Part shown: positions 10,891-17,796 of the stretch, in pieces | Layout of the letters: each line of letters begins with the position of its first letter | How positions within the stretch are numbered: the stretch's first letter is position 1 | Assembly: GCA_020847975.1 (NCBI GenBank) | Contig: JADLBD010000083.1 | Coordinates: forward strand, 1 to 46,809 | Length of the DNA: 46,809 nt | Direction of reading: 5' to 3' | From: Bryobacterales bacterium | Lineage (GTDB): Bacteria; Acidobacteriota; Terriglobia; Bryobacterales; Bryobacteraceae | Made by a program: the position numbers and the translations under genes | The notes under the pieces: model-generated | What the model was told of the DNA's origin: nothing | Database searches by the model: none | What the model saw: the letters and a program-made list of their open reading frames with translations, nothing else

Positions 10891-11259
10891 CTACAGCGCC
10901 GCTGCCTCCGCCTGCTCCAGCGTTTCAAAAAACGGAAACACCGTGTCCAGATGCGTCACCCGGAATGCCGCCCGCACCGCCCCTGCCGCCGCGGCCATCC
11001 GCAGGCTCCCTCCTTCCACCATGATCTTGTTGTAGCTCGCAATGAACCGTCCTATGCCCGTGCTGTCGATGTGCGTCACCCCGCGCATATCGAACACGAA
11101 GTGCCTCACCCCCTGCTCCAGCAGCGTCGACACCAGCATATCCACGCTCAGGTTCGCCGCCCCCAGCATCATCTTCCCCTCCACAGTGATGCGGACCATC
11201 GCCGGACCTGACATTTCATGACGCACCGAAAGCATGGCTATAGCAGAGTTTTCGAGCAT
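10891..11259 (-). CDS. STAS-domain anti-sigma factor antagonist
   Basis: A 122-aa single-domain STAS protein. Strand FVFDMRGVTHIDSTGIGRF contains the DSTGIG loop whose hydroxyl residue is phosphorylated by cognate anti-sigma kinases in the SpoIIAA/RsbV family. The unphosphorylated form would bind the anti-sigma factor and free a sigma factor. No kinase or phosphatase partner is encoded nearby. The start could be the ATG at 11259, or codon 9 or 16; none has a good ribosome site. It is divergent from the ferredoxin gene (start-to-start 113 bp). Confidence 0.85.
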   Translation of the reverse strand: MLENSAIAMLSVRHEMSGPAMVRITVEGKMMLGAANLSVDMLVSTLLEQGVRHFVFDMRGVTHIDSTGIGRFIASYNKIMVEGGSLRMAAAAGAVRAAFRVTHLDTVFPFFETLEQAEAAAL

Positions 11260-11333
11260 ACCATCATTTCACCGGCCCTGGCGCCGAATGAACGCGCAAC
11301 GAACTCCCATCAAAACTCCCCATCCGGCCCACG

Positions 11334-11362
11334 TTGAGTTTTCCCAATGTGCTATGTTATAC
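11334..11362 (+). promoter_or_regulatory. Candidate sigma-70 promoter of the ferredoxin gene
   Basis: TTGAGT (11334-11339), a 17-bp spacer and TTATAC (11357-11362). Transcription would start only about 4 bases before the ferredoxin ATG at 11373, giving a leaderless or nearly leaderless mRNA. This agrees with the absence of a ribosome-binding sequence before that ATG. Confidence 0.45.
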
Positions 11363-11372
11363 GTTTCAAGTT

Positions 11373-11633
11373 ATGGCATACGTTATCGCTGAACCTTGCA
11401 TTGGCACCAAAGACACCGCTTGCGTGGATGCCTGCCCCGTGGATTGCATTCACCCCAAAAAGGACGAAAGTAACTTCGATGAGTTCGAGCAGCTCTACAT
11501 TGACCCCGTGGAATGCATCGACTGCGGAGCGTGCGTGCCCGTTTGCCCCGTCTCAGCGATCTTCGCCCTCGACGACCTGCCCGAAAAGTGGGCCAACTAC
11601 GCCGAAAAAAACGCCGCCTTCTACGGCCGGTAA
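11373..11633 (+). CDS. fdxA: 7Fe ferredoxin (3Fe-4S and 4Fe-4S)
   Basis: An 86-aa electron carrier nearly identical in layout to the Thermus/Azotobacter 7Fe ferredoxins. The cysteines are C9-x7-C17-x3-C21-x3-C25 and C48-x2-C51-x2-C54-x3-C58. By family analogy C9, C17 and C58 hold the 3Fe-4S cluster, and C21, C48, C51 and C54 the 4Fe-4S cluster, with C25 extra. The ATG at 11373 fits the family start (MAYVIAEPCIG). An upstream in-frame TTG at 11334 falls inside the likely promoter. Its 3' end overlaps the convergent queD by 13 bp. No redox partner is adjacent. Confidence 0.93.
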   Translation: MAYVIAEPCIGTKDTACVDACPVDCIHPKKDESNFDEFEQLYIDPVECIDCGACVPVCPVSAIFALDDLPEKWANYAEKNAAFYGR

Positions 11634-12004
11634 CTCGCAACGGAGGTGTCCGTTTCCCAGACCGTGACCGCCTGGATGCGAACGGACGCCGCCGCCGCCC
11701 CCTCATTCAATCCCTTCTGCACCTCTTCACAGAAATACTTGGCGATGTTCTCGGCTGACGGGTTTAACTCGGTGAACGGCGGCAGGTCGTTGATGAACTG
11801 GTGATCGAGATAGGCCATCGTCTTGCGCAGGATCCTCTTCACTTCCACGAAGTCCACCAGCAACCCCGTCACCGGGTCCACGTCTTCGCCCTCCAGCGTA
11901 ATCCGCACCCGGTAGTTATGGCCATGCACGTTCTCGCACTTGCCGCGATAGTTCCGCAACGAGTGCCCCGCCGCGAAGGTATCTTCCACCGAAACTTCAA
12001 ACAT
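11621..12004 (-). CDS. queD: 6-carboxytetrahydropterin synthase QueD
   Basis: A 127-aa QueD/PTPS-family enzyme that converts 7,8-dihydroneopterin triphosphate to 6-carboxy-tetrahydropterin for queuosine and other 7-deazapurines. Zinc ligands H14, H27 and H29 (AAGHSL and VHGHNY) and the catalytic C23 (GKCENVHGH) match the QueD form, as does the LDHQFIND segment. The ATG at 12004 overlaps the end of the helicase gene by 8 bp, suggesting coupling. A longer reading frame from 12139 is the helicase in another frame. No queC, queE or queF is in the window. Confidence 0.92.
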   Translation of the reverse strand: MFEVSVEDTFAAGHSLRNYRGKCENVHGHNYRVRITLEGEDVDPVTGLLVDFVEVKRILRKTMAYLDHQFINDLPPFTELNPSAENIAKYFCEEVQKGLNEGAAAASVRIQAVTVWETDTSVASYRP

Positions 12005-13925
12005 CGAAAAAACTCTCCACCTCGTTCCAATCCATCGTAAAGCGGTAGTCTGGAAGACTATCGAAGAAGACTTGGCCGTAGCGCTGCTTCGTAATGCGGG
12101 TGTCCAGCAAAGCGACGATACCGCGGTCGGTCCGTCCACGGATCAACCTGCCGAACCCTTGTTTCAACGCAATGGCCGCCTGGGGAATCTGATAATCGTA
12201 AAAAGGATTCCCCCCGTTTTCGCGCACCATGCGGATTCTCGCCTCCACCACTGGGTCGCTCGGCACTGCAAACGGCAACCTATCTATGATAACGCACGAT
12301 AACTGCTCCCCCGGCACATCCACCCCTTGCCAGAAAGAAGACGTGGCGAACAGCACCGCATTCGGCGTCGAGCGGAACTCCTCGAGCAGCGCATGCCTCG
12401 GCCCCGTCCCCTGAAGCAGCGCCGGATACTCCAGCGCCATCGAAATCCGGTCATGCGTGGCCCTCATCTGCTGGTAGCTCGTGAACAGCACGAATGCGCG
12501 CCCTCTACTCAACCGCAGCAGCCTCAGGATCTCCTCGCAAGATGCCCCCAAAAACGCCGGCGTGCGCGCGTCCGGCAGATGCTGCGGAACATAGAGCAGC
12601 GCCTGCTTGTAATACTCGAACGGACTCGCCACCGCCAGCGTGCGCGCGTTCAACGCCCCCAACCGCCCCTTCACGAAATCAAAACTCCCCGCCACCGTCA
12701 GCGTAGCCGACGTCAGTATCACCGTATCCACCCGCTCAAACACCTTCTGCGCCAGAAGCGCGGAAACGTCGATCGGCGTTGCCTGCAAATGACACGTACG
12801 CCCCCGCCGGTCCACCCAGTACACAAACCCCGCATCCGCGCTTTCCATGAAAAACCGCACCCGTTCATGAATATCGCGCGCCCGCCGCAGGATGGGAATC
12901 ATCTCCTCCGGCGCGCCCTTCACCAGTTCCAGATGCGTCCACGCCAGTTCGAACCCGCTCAGCAGATCCTGGTAAACCTCGCCGTGCTCCTCCAGCAACG
13001 CCCGCTGCTGCGCGAACCCGGCCCGCCCTTCCCCTTCCCCGAACAGCCGGAAAAACCGGTCCGATGCGTCCTGAAGTTGCAGCAAAACCCGGTCCAGTTC
13101 CGCCGACCCGAAATCCTTCCTCCGTGACAGTGCCGCCGCGTCCCGGCAAAATTCCTGCGCCTGGAAGTTGCTCACGCTTACCCCAAAATACGATCCCGCC
13201 GTGTCCTCAATCTCATGCGCTTCGTCGAAGATGATCGCGTTGTACTCGGGAAGAATGGCGCCGTACTCGTCCTCCTTCACCGCCAGGTCGGCGAACAGCA
13301 GGTGGTGATTGACAATCACTATGTCGCTCTCGTGCGCACGCTGGTGCATCTGCGTAATGAAGCAGCGCTCGAACTGCGGGCACTTCTGCCCCGTGCACAA
13401 ATCCCGCCGCGCGTCCAGCTTGTTCCACGCCGTCGAATATTCCGGCAGCGTCCGGATCTCCGCCCGGTCCCCCGTCTCCGTCGTCTTCTCCCATTCCCGG
13501 ATCACCTGGAAATCCGCAATCTCCTCCAACCCGTCGAGAATCGCCTCCTTCTCCGAGTCGTACAGCTTTTGCCGGCACAGAAAGTTCCCCCGCCCCTTCA
13601 TCAGGCTCACTTTCAGCGGCTCCGCGAAATGCTGCTGCAGGAACGGAATATCCTTGTGGTACAACTGCTCCTGAAGATTCTTCGTCCCCGTCGACACCAC
13701 CACCCGCCGCCCCGATAGTATCGCCGGAACCAGGTAAGCCAGCGTCTTCCCCGTACCCGTCCCCGCCTCCACAATCAGGTGCCGCTTGTCCTTGAGCGCC
13801 GCCTCCACCGCCTCCGCCATCTCCAGTTGCCCCGGACGGAATTCGTAATTCGGATGCCAGCGCGATAGCGCCCCCTTCCGCGAAAAGAAGGCCCGGGCGG
13901 ATTGTGTTCTGGCTGCGGTCGACAT
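11997..13925 (-). CDS. DinG/XPD-type Fe-S ATP-dependent DNA helicase
   Basis: A 642-aa superfamily 2 helicase. Walker A AGTGTGKT is at 54-61 and the DEAH box at 234-237. Four cysteines, C117, C177, C182 and C188, sit between them as in the 4Fe-4S domain of XPD/DinG enzymes. C-terminal motifs include FATSSFWQGVDVPG and QGFGRLIRGRTDRG. These 5'-3' helicases unwind forks, D-loops and R-loops in DNA repair. There is no N-terminal exonuclease domain, so it resembles DinG/YoaA of E. coli rather than the DnaQ-fused form. It overlaps queD by 8 bp; the functional link is unclear. Whether it equals dinG or yoaA cannot be settled. Confidence 0.92.
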   Translation of the reverse strand: MSTAARTQSARAFFSRKGALSRWHPNYEFRPGQLEMAEAVEAALKDKRHLIVEAGTGTGKTLAYLVPAILSGRRVVVSTGTKNLQEQLYHKDIPFLQQHFAEPLKVSLMKGRGNFLCRQKLYDSEKEAILDGLEEIADFQVIREWEKTTETGDRAEIRTLPEYSTAWNKLDARRDLCTGQKCPQFERCFITQMHQRAHESDIVIVNHHLLFADLAVKEDEYGAILPEYNAIIFDEAHEIEDTAGSYFGVSVSNFQAQEFCRDAAALSRRKDFGSAELDRVLLQLQDASDRFFRLFGEGEGRAGFAQQRALLEEHGEVYQDLLSGFELAWTHLELVKGAPEEMIPILRRARDIHERVRFFMESADAGFVYWVDRRGRTCHLQATPIDVSALLAQKVFERVDTVILTSATLTVAGSFDFVKGRLGALNARTLAVASPFEYYKQALLYVPQHLPDARTPAFLGASCEEILRLLRLSRGRAFVLFTSYQQMRATHDRISMALEYPALLQGTGPRHALLEEFRSTPNAVLFATSSFWQGVDVPGEQLSCVIIDRLPFAVPSDPVVEARIRMVRENGGNPFYDYQIPQAAIALKQGFGRLIRGRTDRGIVALLDTRITKQRYGQVFFDSLPDYRFTMDWNEVESFFDV

Positions 13926-13964
13926 TCCCTTTTCAAGTATAGTGGGGCCGGCGTAATCCTCCGC

Positions 13965-14942
13965 TCACGCGTAAATGGGATCCAGCTTCTTTTCGATATA
14001 CTCCATGCACCGCCCCAGGCTGTGCCGCGGGCTCACCGGAGCATAGTGCAGATCCAGGTTGATCCAGCCCTTGTAACCCACCCCCTTGACAATCCGCATA
14101 ATCCCCGGCAGATCCACTTCCCCGTCCCCGTAATCCACGTTCCCCAGCATGAATGTCCCGTTCTGCGATCCCGCCTTCTCCACCTTCCCGTTCGCCAGCC
14201 GCAGCTCATGATCCAGGTACTGATACCTCGCATCCACCAGATCGAAGAAAATCAGCCGCTCCGCATACTTCCGGAACAAACCCAAAATGTCGCAGTTCGC
14301 CATGTACAGATGCACCGTATCCGGGCACCAATGGAACTTCTTCGGATCCGTCAGCTTCAACAGCATCTCGATCTCGTCCTGCGTCTCAATCAACTGTCCC
14401 TGGCTGTGATTGTGCAACCCCGTCCGGATCCCGTACTCCGCGCACACATCCCCCAGGTGGTTGTAAAACAGGCACGCCCGCCGGATGTGCTCCCGCTCCA
14501 GCACCTTGTTCACCCTCCTCGGCGAGAACGTCACCAGTTCCGTAGCTCCGAACCGCTTCAAGAACTCGCAAGCCCGCCGCGCCGATTGCTCCATCTCCCC
14601 CTGCTTCGGCGGATCATCCGCCGCGCCTCCGAATGACAGCGTCGCAATTCGGAGATTCCTCTTCGACAACTCCTTTTCAAGCTGCGAAAGGCTCATCCCG
14701 ATTCGCTCCACAATCGACGGCCACCCCGTAAACCGGTACCCGTTGAAACCCGTGTCCCGAATCACATCCAGCATCTCCGTGTACGGAAGCGTACCCGTGT
14801 CCTGCCACTGTGTGGATGTCCAAAGAAAACTGCTCACGCACCATTGAATGTGCGGGCGCTTGCCTGGATAGAATGCCGCCGCGCGCTCGCGGAGCGCGCC
14901 AAGCGAGGCAGCCAGTGCGGAAAGTGCTTGCCGGCGATGCAT
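13965..14942 (-). CDS. Xylose isomerase-like TIM-barrel protein (sugar isomerase/epimerase family)
   Basis: A 325-aa AP-endonuclease-2/xylose-isomerase-like barrel. Features include LPYTEMLDVIRDTGFNGYRF, the metal-site-like GIRTGLHNHSQGQLIE, FHWCPDTVHLYMA and a final GWINLDLHYAP strand. Members isomerise or epimerise sugars or inositols. The N-terminus (HRRQALSALAASLG) resembles a Tat leader, suggesting export, as is common for such proteins in Acidobacteria. The substrate cannot be deduced. It stands between two unrelated genes on the same strand (48 bp before the kinase-like gene's stop). Confidence 0.82.
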   Translation of the reverse strand: MHRRQALSALAASLGALRERAAAFYPGKRPHIQWCVSSFLWTSTQWQDTGTLPYTEMLDVIRDTGFNGYRFTGWPSIVERIGMSLSQLEKELSKRNLRIATLSFGGAADDPPKQGEMEQSARRACEFLKRFGATELVTFSPRRVNKVLEREHIRRACLFYNHLGDVCAEYGIRTGLHNHSQGQLIETQDEIEMLLKLTDPKKFHWCPDTVHLYMANCDILGLFRKYAERLIFFDLVDARYQYLDHELRLANGKVEKAGSQNGTFMLGNVDYGDGEVDLPGIMRIVKGVGYKGWINLDLHYAPVSPRHSLGRCMEYIEKKLDPIYA

Positions 14943-14991
14943 ATACGGAATCTTTTCACAAATTCCCCTCCGCCTGCGCGCCGCCGCCCCC

Positions 14992-15690
14992 CTACTCGGC
15001 AGGCAGTCTCACTTCCAGCTTCAAAACCCCGTCCACTGCTTCCAGCGACGCGCTGCCGTTATGCGCTTCGGCGATTCGCTTCACGCTCGCCAGGGCCAGC
15101 CCCGAACCCGGTGGAAGATGCGGCGTAAACGCCTCAAACAGCTCCGATGCGTGCGCCAGCAGCGCCTCCCCTGCCTCACACGAACATTCGAGCGCTGCCT
15201 GCGCTCCATCCCGGTACAGTGAAACGTACACCGGTTGCTCCGTCCGCGCAACCTGCCGGAATACATTCAACATCGTGCGAACCAGGTGTTGCCCCTGCGC
15301 CGGATCCACCAGCGCCAGCGGTGTCGAGCAGCAATCGGTCCAGTCCAATTCCACATTCTGCTCCACAGCCTGCGCCGTCAGGTGGTCCGTGATCATTTCA
15401 CACAGATCGACCCACGCCGGGCGCGGCGCCGCCGCCTGCAGAAAATGAACCGCGTCCGACAGAATCCAGCTCATCTGGTGAACCATCTGCTGGATCTTTT
15501 CCAACTGCCGGTCAGCCCGGGGATCCGCACCTGAAAGAATCAATTGAAGATAGTACGCGGCGGTGTCGATCGTACTCAATGGTTGGCGTAACTCATGCGA
15601 GAGATGGCGCACGACGGCGTTGACTTCAGGCTGCTCCGCTGTGCGGCAGTCAACCTGTGGTGTGCAAAAAAATGCTGCGGCTTGGGCCAT
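14992..15690 (-). CDS. Soluble histidine-kinase-like protein with degenerate ATPase domain
   Basis: A 232-aa protein with a HisKA-like phosphoacceptor segment (LSHELRQPLSTI, His32) and a reduced HATPase region. An N-box-like TMLNVFRQV is present, as is a G2-like GSGLALASVKRIAEAHNGS near the end. The DxGxG ATP-lid motif expected between them is missing (LECSCEAGEALL instead). There is no sensor or membrane segment. It may be a pseudokinase, a phosphotransfer protein or a divergent kinase; there is no adjacent response regulator. A strong sigma-70 promoter lies 57-85 bp upstream. The start at 15690 has no clear ribosome site. Confidence 0.75.
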   Translation of the reverse strand: MAQAAAFFCTPQVDCRTAEQPEVNAVVRHLSHELRQPLSTIDTAAYYLQLILSGADPRADRQLEKIQQMVHQMSWILSDAVHFLQAAAPRPAWVDLCEMITDHLTAQAVEQNVELDWTDCCSTPLALVDPAQGQHLVRTMLNVFRQVARTEQPVYVSLYRDGAQAALECSCEAGEALLAHASELFEAFTPHLPPGSGLALASVKRIAEAHNGSASLEAVDGVLKLEVRLPAE

Positions 15691-15746
15691 TCGATTGTTG
15701 TATTAATGCGCTAAGTTCGGGTGAACCGCTCTCGGGGGACTCCATT

Positions 15747-15775
15747 TTTATACCCCACCCGCATAGGCGAGTCAA
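15747..15775 (-). promoter_or_regulatory. Strong sigma-70 promoter of the kinase-like gene
   Basis: On the minus strand: TTGACT (15775-15770), a 17-bp spacer and TATAAA (15752-15747). The predicted start near 15740 gives a leader of about 50 bases before the ATG at 15690. It is the best consensus promoter I found in the window. Confidence 0.65.
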
Positions 15776-15788
15776 TGTACATTTTGCG

Positions 15789-15835
15789 GGTATTTTTCTG
15801 GTACTCGTGGCCGTCAAAGAGGAAGCGAAAATACC
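15789..15835. other. Inverted repeat just after the Uma2 gene
   Basis: GGTATTTT (15789-15796) and AAAATACC (15828-15835) are perfect complements separated by 31 bases, starting 2 bp beyond the Uma2 stop codon. It could be a weak transcription terminator for the addB-addA-sulfatase-Uma2 group or a protein-binding site. The long loop makes an intrinsic terminator uncertain. Confidence 0.3.
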
Positions 15836-15836
15836 T

Positions 15837-16391
15837 CTAAAACCCAACATCCCAGATGTCGCGAAGAGGCAGCTGGAAACCTCGAAGAACCGGATCGCCG
15901 CAAACGCTCTTCGGTTTGTCAACCACAACCGGCGCTTGCCCCGTTCGATACACATGAACCCGTCGCTCGAAGGGATCAACCAGCCACCCGAGCAAAACTC
16001 CGTTGTCCGAATACTCGCGCATCTTCTCCTGAACATCGGCGAGAGAGTCGGACTCCGACCGGATTTCCGCCACGAACTCCGGAACCAGCCGCGGAAAAGC
16101 CTTCCTGCGCGTCTTCGGCATCTCACTCAGCCGCTCCTTGCTCACCCACGCCGCATCAGGAGAACGTATGGCGCCATTCGGAAGCTCAAAACCTGTGGAG
16201 GAGTCAAAGCACTCTCCCGTTCCATCTTTTCGGGCCCAAATACCAAGACACACGGACAGTTTGTGGTTTCTGTTGCCCGACTCGAGGCTCGAGGCGGGAA
16301 TCACCACCACGGCTCCATCGGAATCGCGTTCCATCCGCCAATCCGGATGCTGCTCGCAGAGCCGGTAGAAGTCTTGCCGGCTCATCGGCAC
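15837..16391 (-). CDS. Uma2-family (DUF820) putative PD-(D/E)XK protein
   Basis: A 184-aa Uma2-family protein. The fold's acidic positions are visible in IRSPDAAWVSKERL and PEFVAEIRSESDSLADVQEKMREY, followed by LGWLVDPFERRVHVYR. The family is predicted to have a PD-(D/E)XK nuclease fold, but its cellular role is unknown; it is multiplied in cyanobacteria and found in Acidobacteria. Here the usual E-x-L/K near the active site reads E-I-R. The ATG is 6 bp from the sulfatase stop, so it probably shares that transcript. Confidence 0.85.
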   Translation of the reverse strand: MPMSRQDFYRLCEQHPDWRMERDSDGAVVVIPASSLESGNRNHKLSVCLGIWARKDGTGECFDSSTGFELPNGAIRSPDAAWVSKERLSEMPKTRRKAFPRLVPEFVAEIRSESDSLADVQEKMREYSDNGVLLGWLVDPFERRVHVYRTGQAPVVVDKPKSVCGDPVLRGFQLPLRDIWDVGF

Positions 16392-16397
16392 ACCCCG

Positions 16398-17786
16398 TTA
16401 CCGCGAATAAACCGTCAAATTCTGCTTCGTCGTCCCCCGCCACTTCTCCTGCCCCGGCGCACCGTACTTCTCAAACCACCCATCCAACTCCGCATCCAGG
16501 CTCCGCTTCACCTTCGCATATGCCGCATCATCGATGCGGTTCGCCTTCTCCCCCGGATCCCGCTCCAAATCGTAAAGCTCGCTCGGCCATTCCTTGGTCC
16601 GCCGCACATACTTCAGGTTCTCCGTCCGCACCCCGCGCACGTACGAGTATTCAAAAAACAACCGGTTCCTCCACTGCGGATGCTCGCCCCGCAGGAAAGG
16701 CGCATAACTCCGCCCCGGCCGCCGCGCATCCGCCGCCGCGTGGATTCCCAAATAGTCCAGGATCGTCGGAAAGTAATCATAGCTCGAAACCATCGGAGCC
16801 AGCACCTGGTTCGCCTGAATCCGTCCCGCGTGGTTCCAGATCAACGGCACACGAATGGATTCCTCGTACATGTTGAACGGCCACGTGCCATTCCCTTTTC
16901 CCCACACCCCGTGGTGACCCGCGTTCCACCCCTGGTCCGCCGTGAAGATCACCAGCGTATTCTCGCGCACGCCCATCGAATCCAGCTTCCGCAGCACCTT
17001 CCCTACGTTCGCATCCACTCCCGAAATCAGCGCCGAATAGCCGCGCTTGTTCTCTACGTTCCCATGCAGCTTCCGCTGGCTCCCGTTTTGCCACGGATGA
17101 ATCGGCTCGTTCGGAAAGCATTCGAACTTCGCATCCTTGTAAGGCGCGCGGTACTCCTCCGGCTGAAAATCGAGCGGCGTGTGCGGAGCATAAAACGGAA
17201 CCAGCAGATAGAACGGCTTGTCCTTCACCGTATCCAGAAACTCCGCCGCGCAATCGCCCACGCTGTCGGTCTTGTACTCCCGCAGATGCGTGCGCACCCC
17301 GTTCTTCACGAACTCCGGATCGCGGTATGGCCCCCCGCCGCCCGGCACGGTCGCCCAATACGAAAAACCCTCCTGCGCCTTGTCGTCCTCGCCCATGTGC
17401 CACTTGCCGCACATGCCCAGCGTGTAGCCGTGCTTCGCCAGCACCGACGAGTACGTCGTCTTTCCGCTCAGCCAGCGCCGCGTGTGCTCGCCGAAGCTGT
17501 CCTCCGGCCGCAGCCAGTCCTGTACTCCGTGCACCGATGGAATCGTCCCCGTAATCCACGTCATGCGGCTCGGCGAACAAACCGGAGTGCACGCGAATGC
17601 CCGTGTGAAGCGCGCCCCGCCCGCCGCCAGCGCATCCAGGTTCGGCGTATGCATCTCACGGCATCCATAGGCCCCCATCGCCCATGCGCCATGGTCGTCC
17701 GTCATGAACATCACCACGTTCGTCTTTTTCTTCTGCGCCCCCAGCGGAGCCGCGGCCATGCTGCCAAGAAACGTCCGGCGATCCAT
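16398..17786 (-). CDS. Tat-exported sulfatase (formylglycine type)
   Basis: A 462-aa family S1-like sulfatase hydrolysing sulfate esters, probably of polysaccharides, outside the cytoplasm. The leader MDRRTFLGSMAAAPLGA is a Tat signal. The metal site begins at D30-D31 (MTDDHG). The formylglycine motif is C70-S-P-S-R74. FTADQGWNAGHHG supplies later ligands, with Gln where Asn or His is usual after the Asp. I chose the ATG at 17786; an in-frame ATG at 17876 would extend into addA and bury the signal peptide. It lies 10 bp after the addA stop and 6 bp before the Uma2 gene. C70 needs conversion by an activating enzyme not evident in the window. Confidence 0.93.
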   Translation of the reverse strand: MDRRTFLGSMAAAPLGAQKKKTNVVMFMTDDHGAWAMGAYGCREMHTPNLDALAAGGARFTRAFACTPVCSPSRMTWITGTIPSVHGVQDWLRPEDSFGEHTRRWLSGKTTYSSVLAKHGYTLGMCGKWHMGEDDKAQEGFSYWATVPGGGGPYRDPEFVKNGVRTHLREYKTDSVGDCAAEFLDTVKDKPFYLLVPFYAPHTPLDFQPEEYRAPYKDAKFECFPNEPIHPWQNGSQRKLHGNVENKRGYSALISGVDANVGKVLRKLDSMGVRENTLVIFTADQGWNAGHHGVWGKGNGTWPFNMYEESIRVPLIWNHAGRIQANQVLAPMVSSYDYFPTILDYLGIHAAADARRPGRSYAPFLRGEHPQWRNRLFFEYSYVRGVRTENLKYVRRTKEWPSELYDLERDPGEKANRIDDAAYAKVKRSLDAELDGWFEKYGAPGQEKWRGTTKQNLTVYSR

Positions 17787-17796
17787 GCAGCCTACT

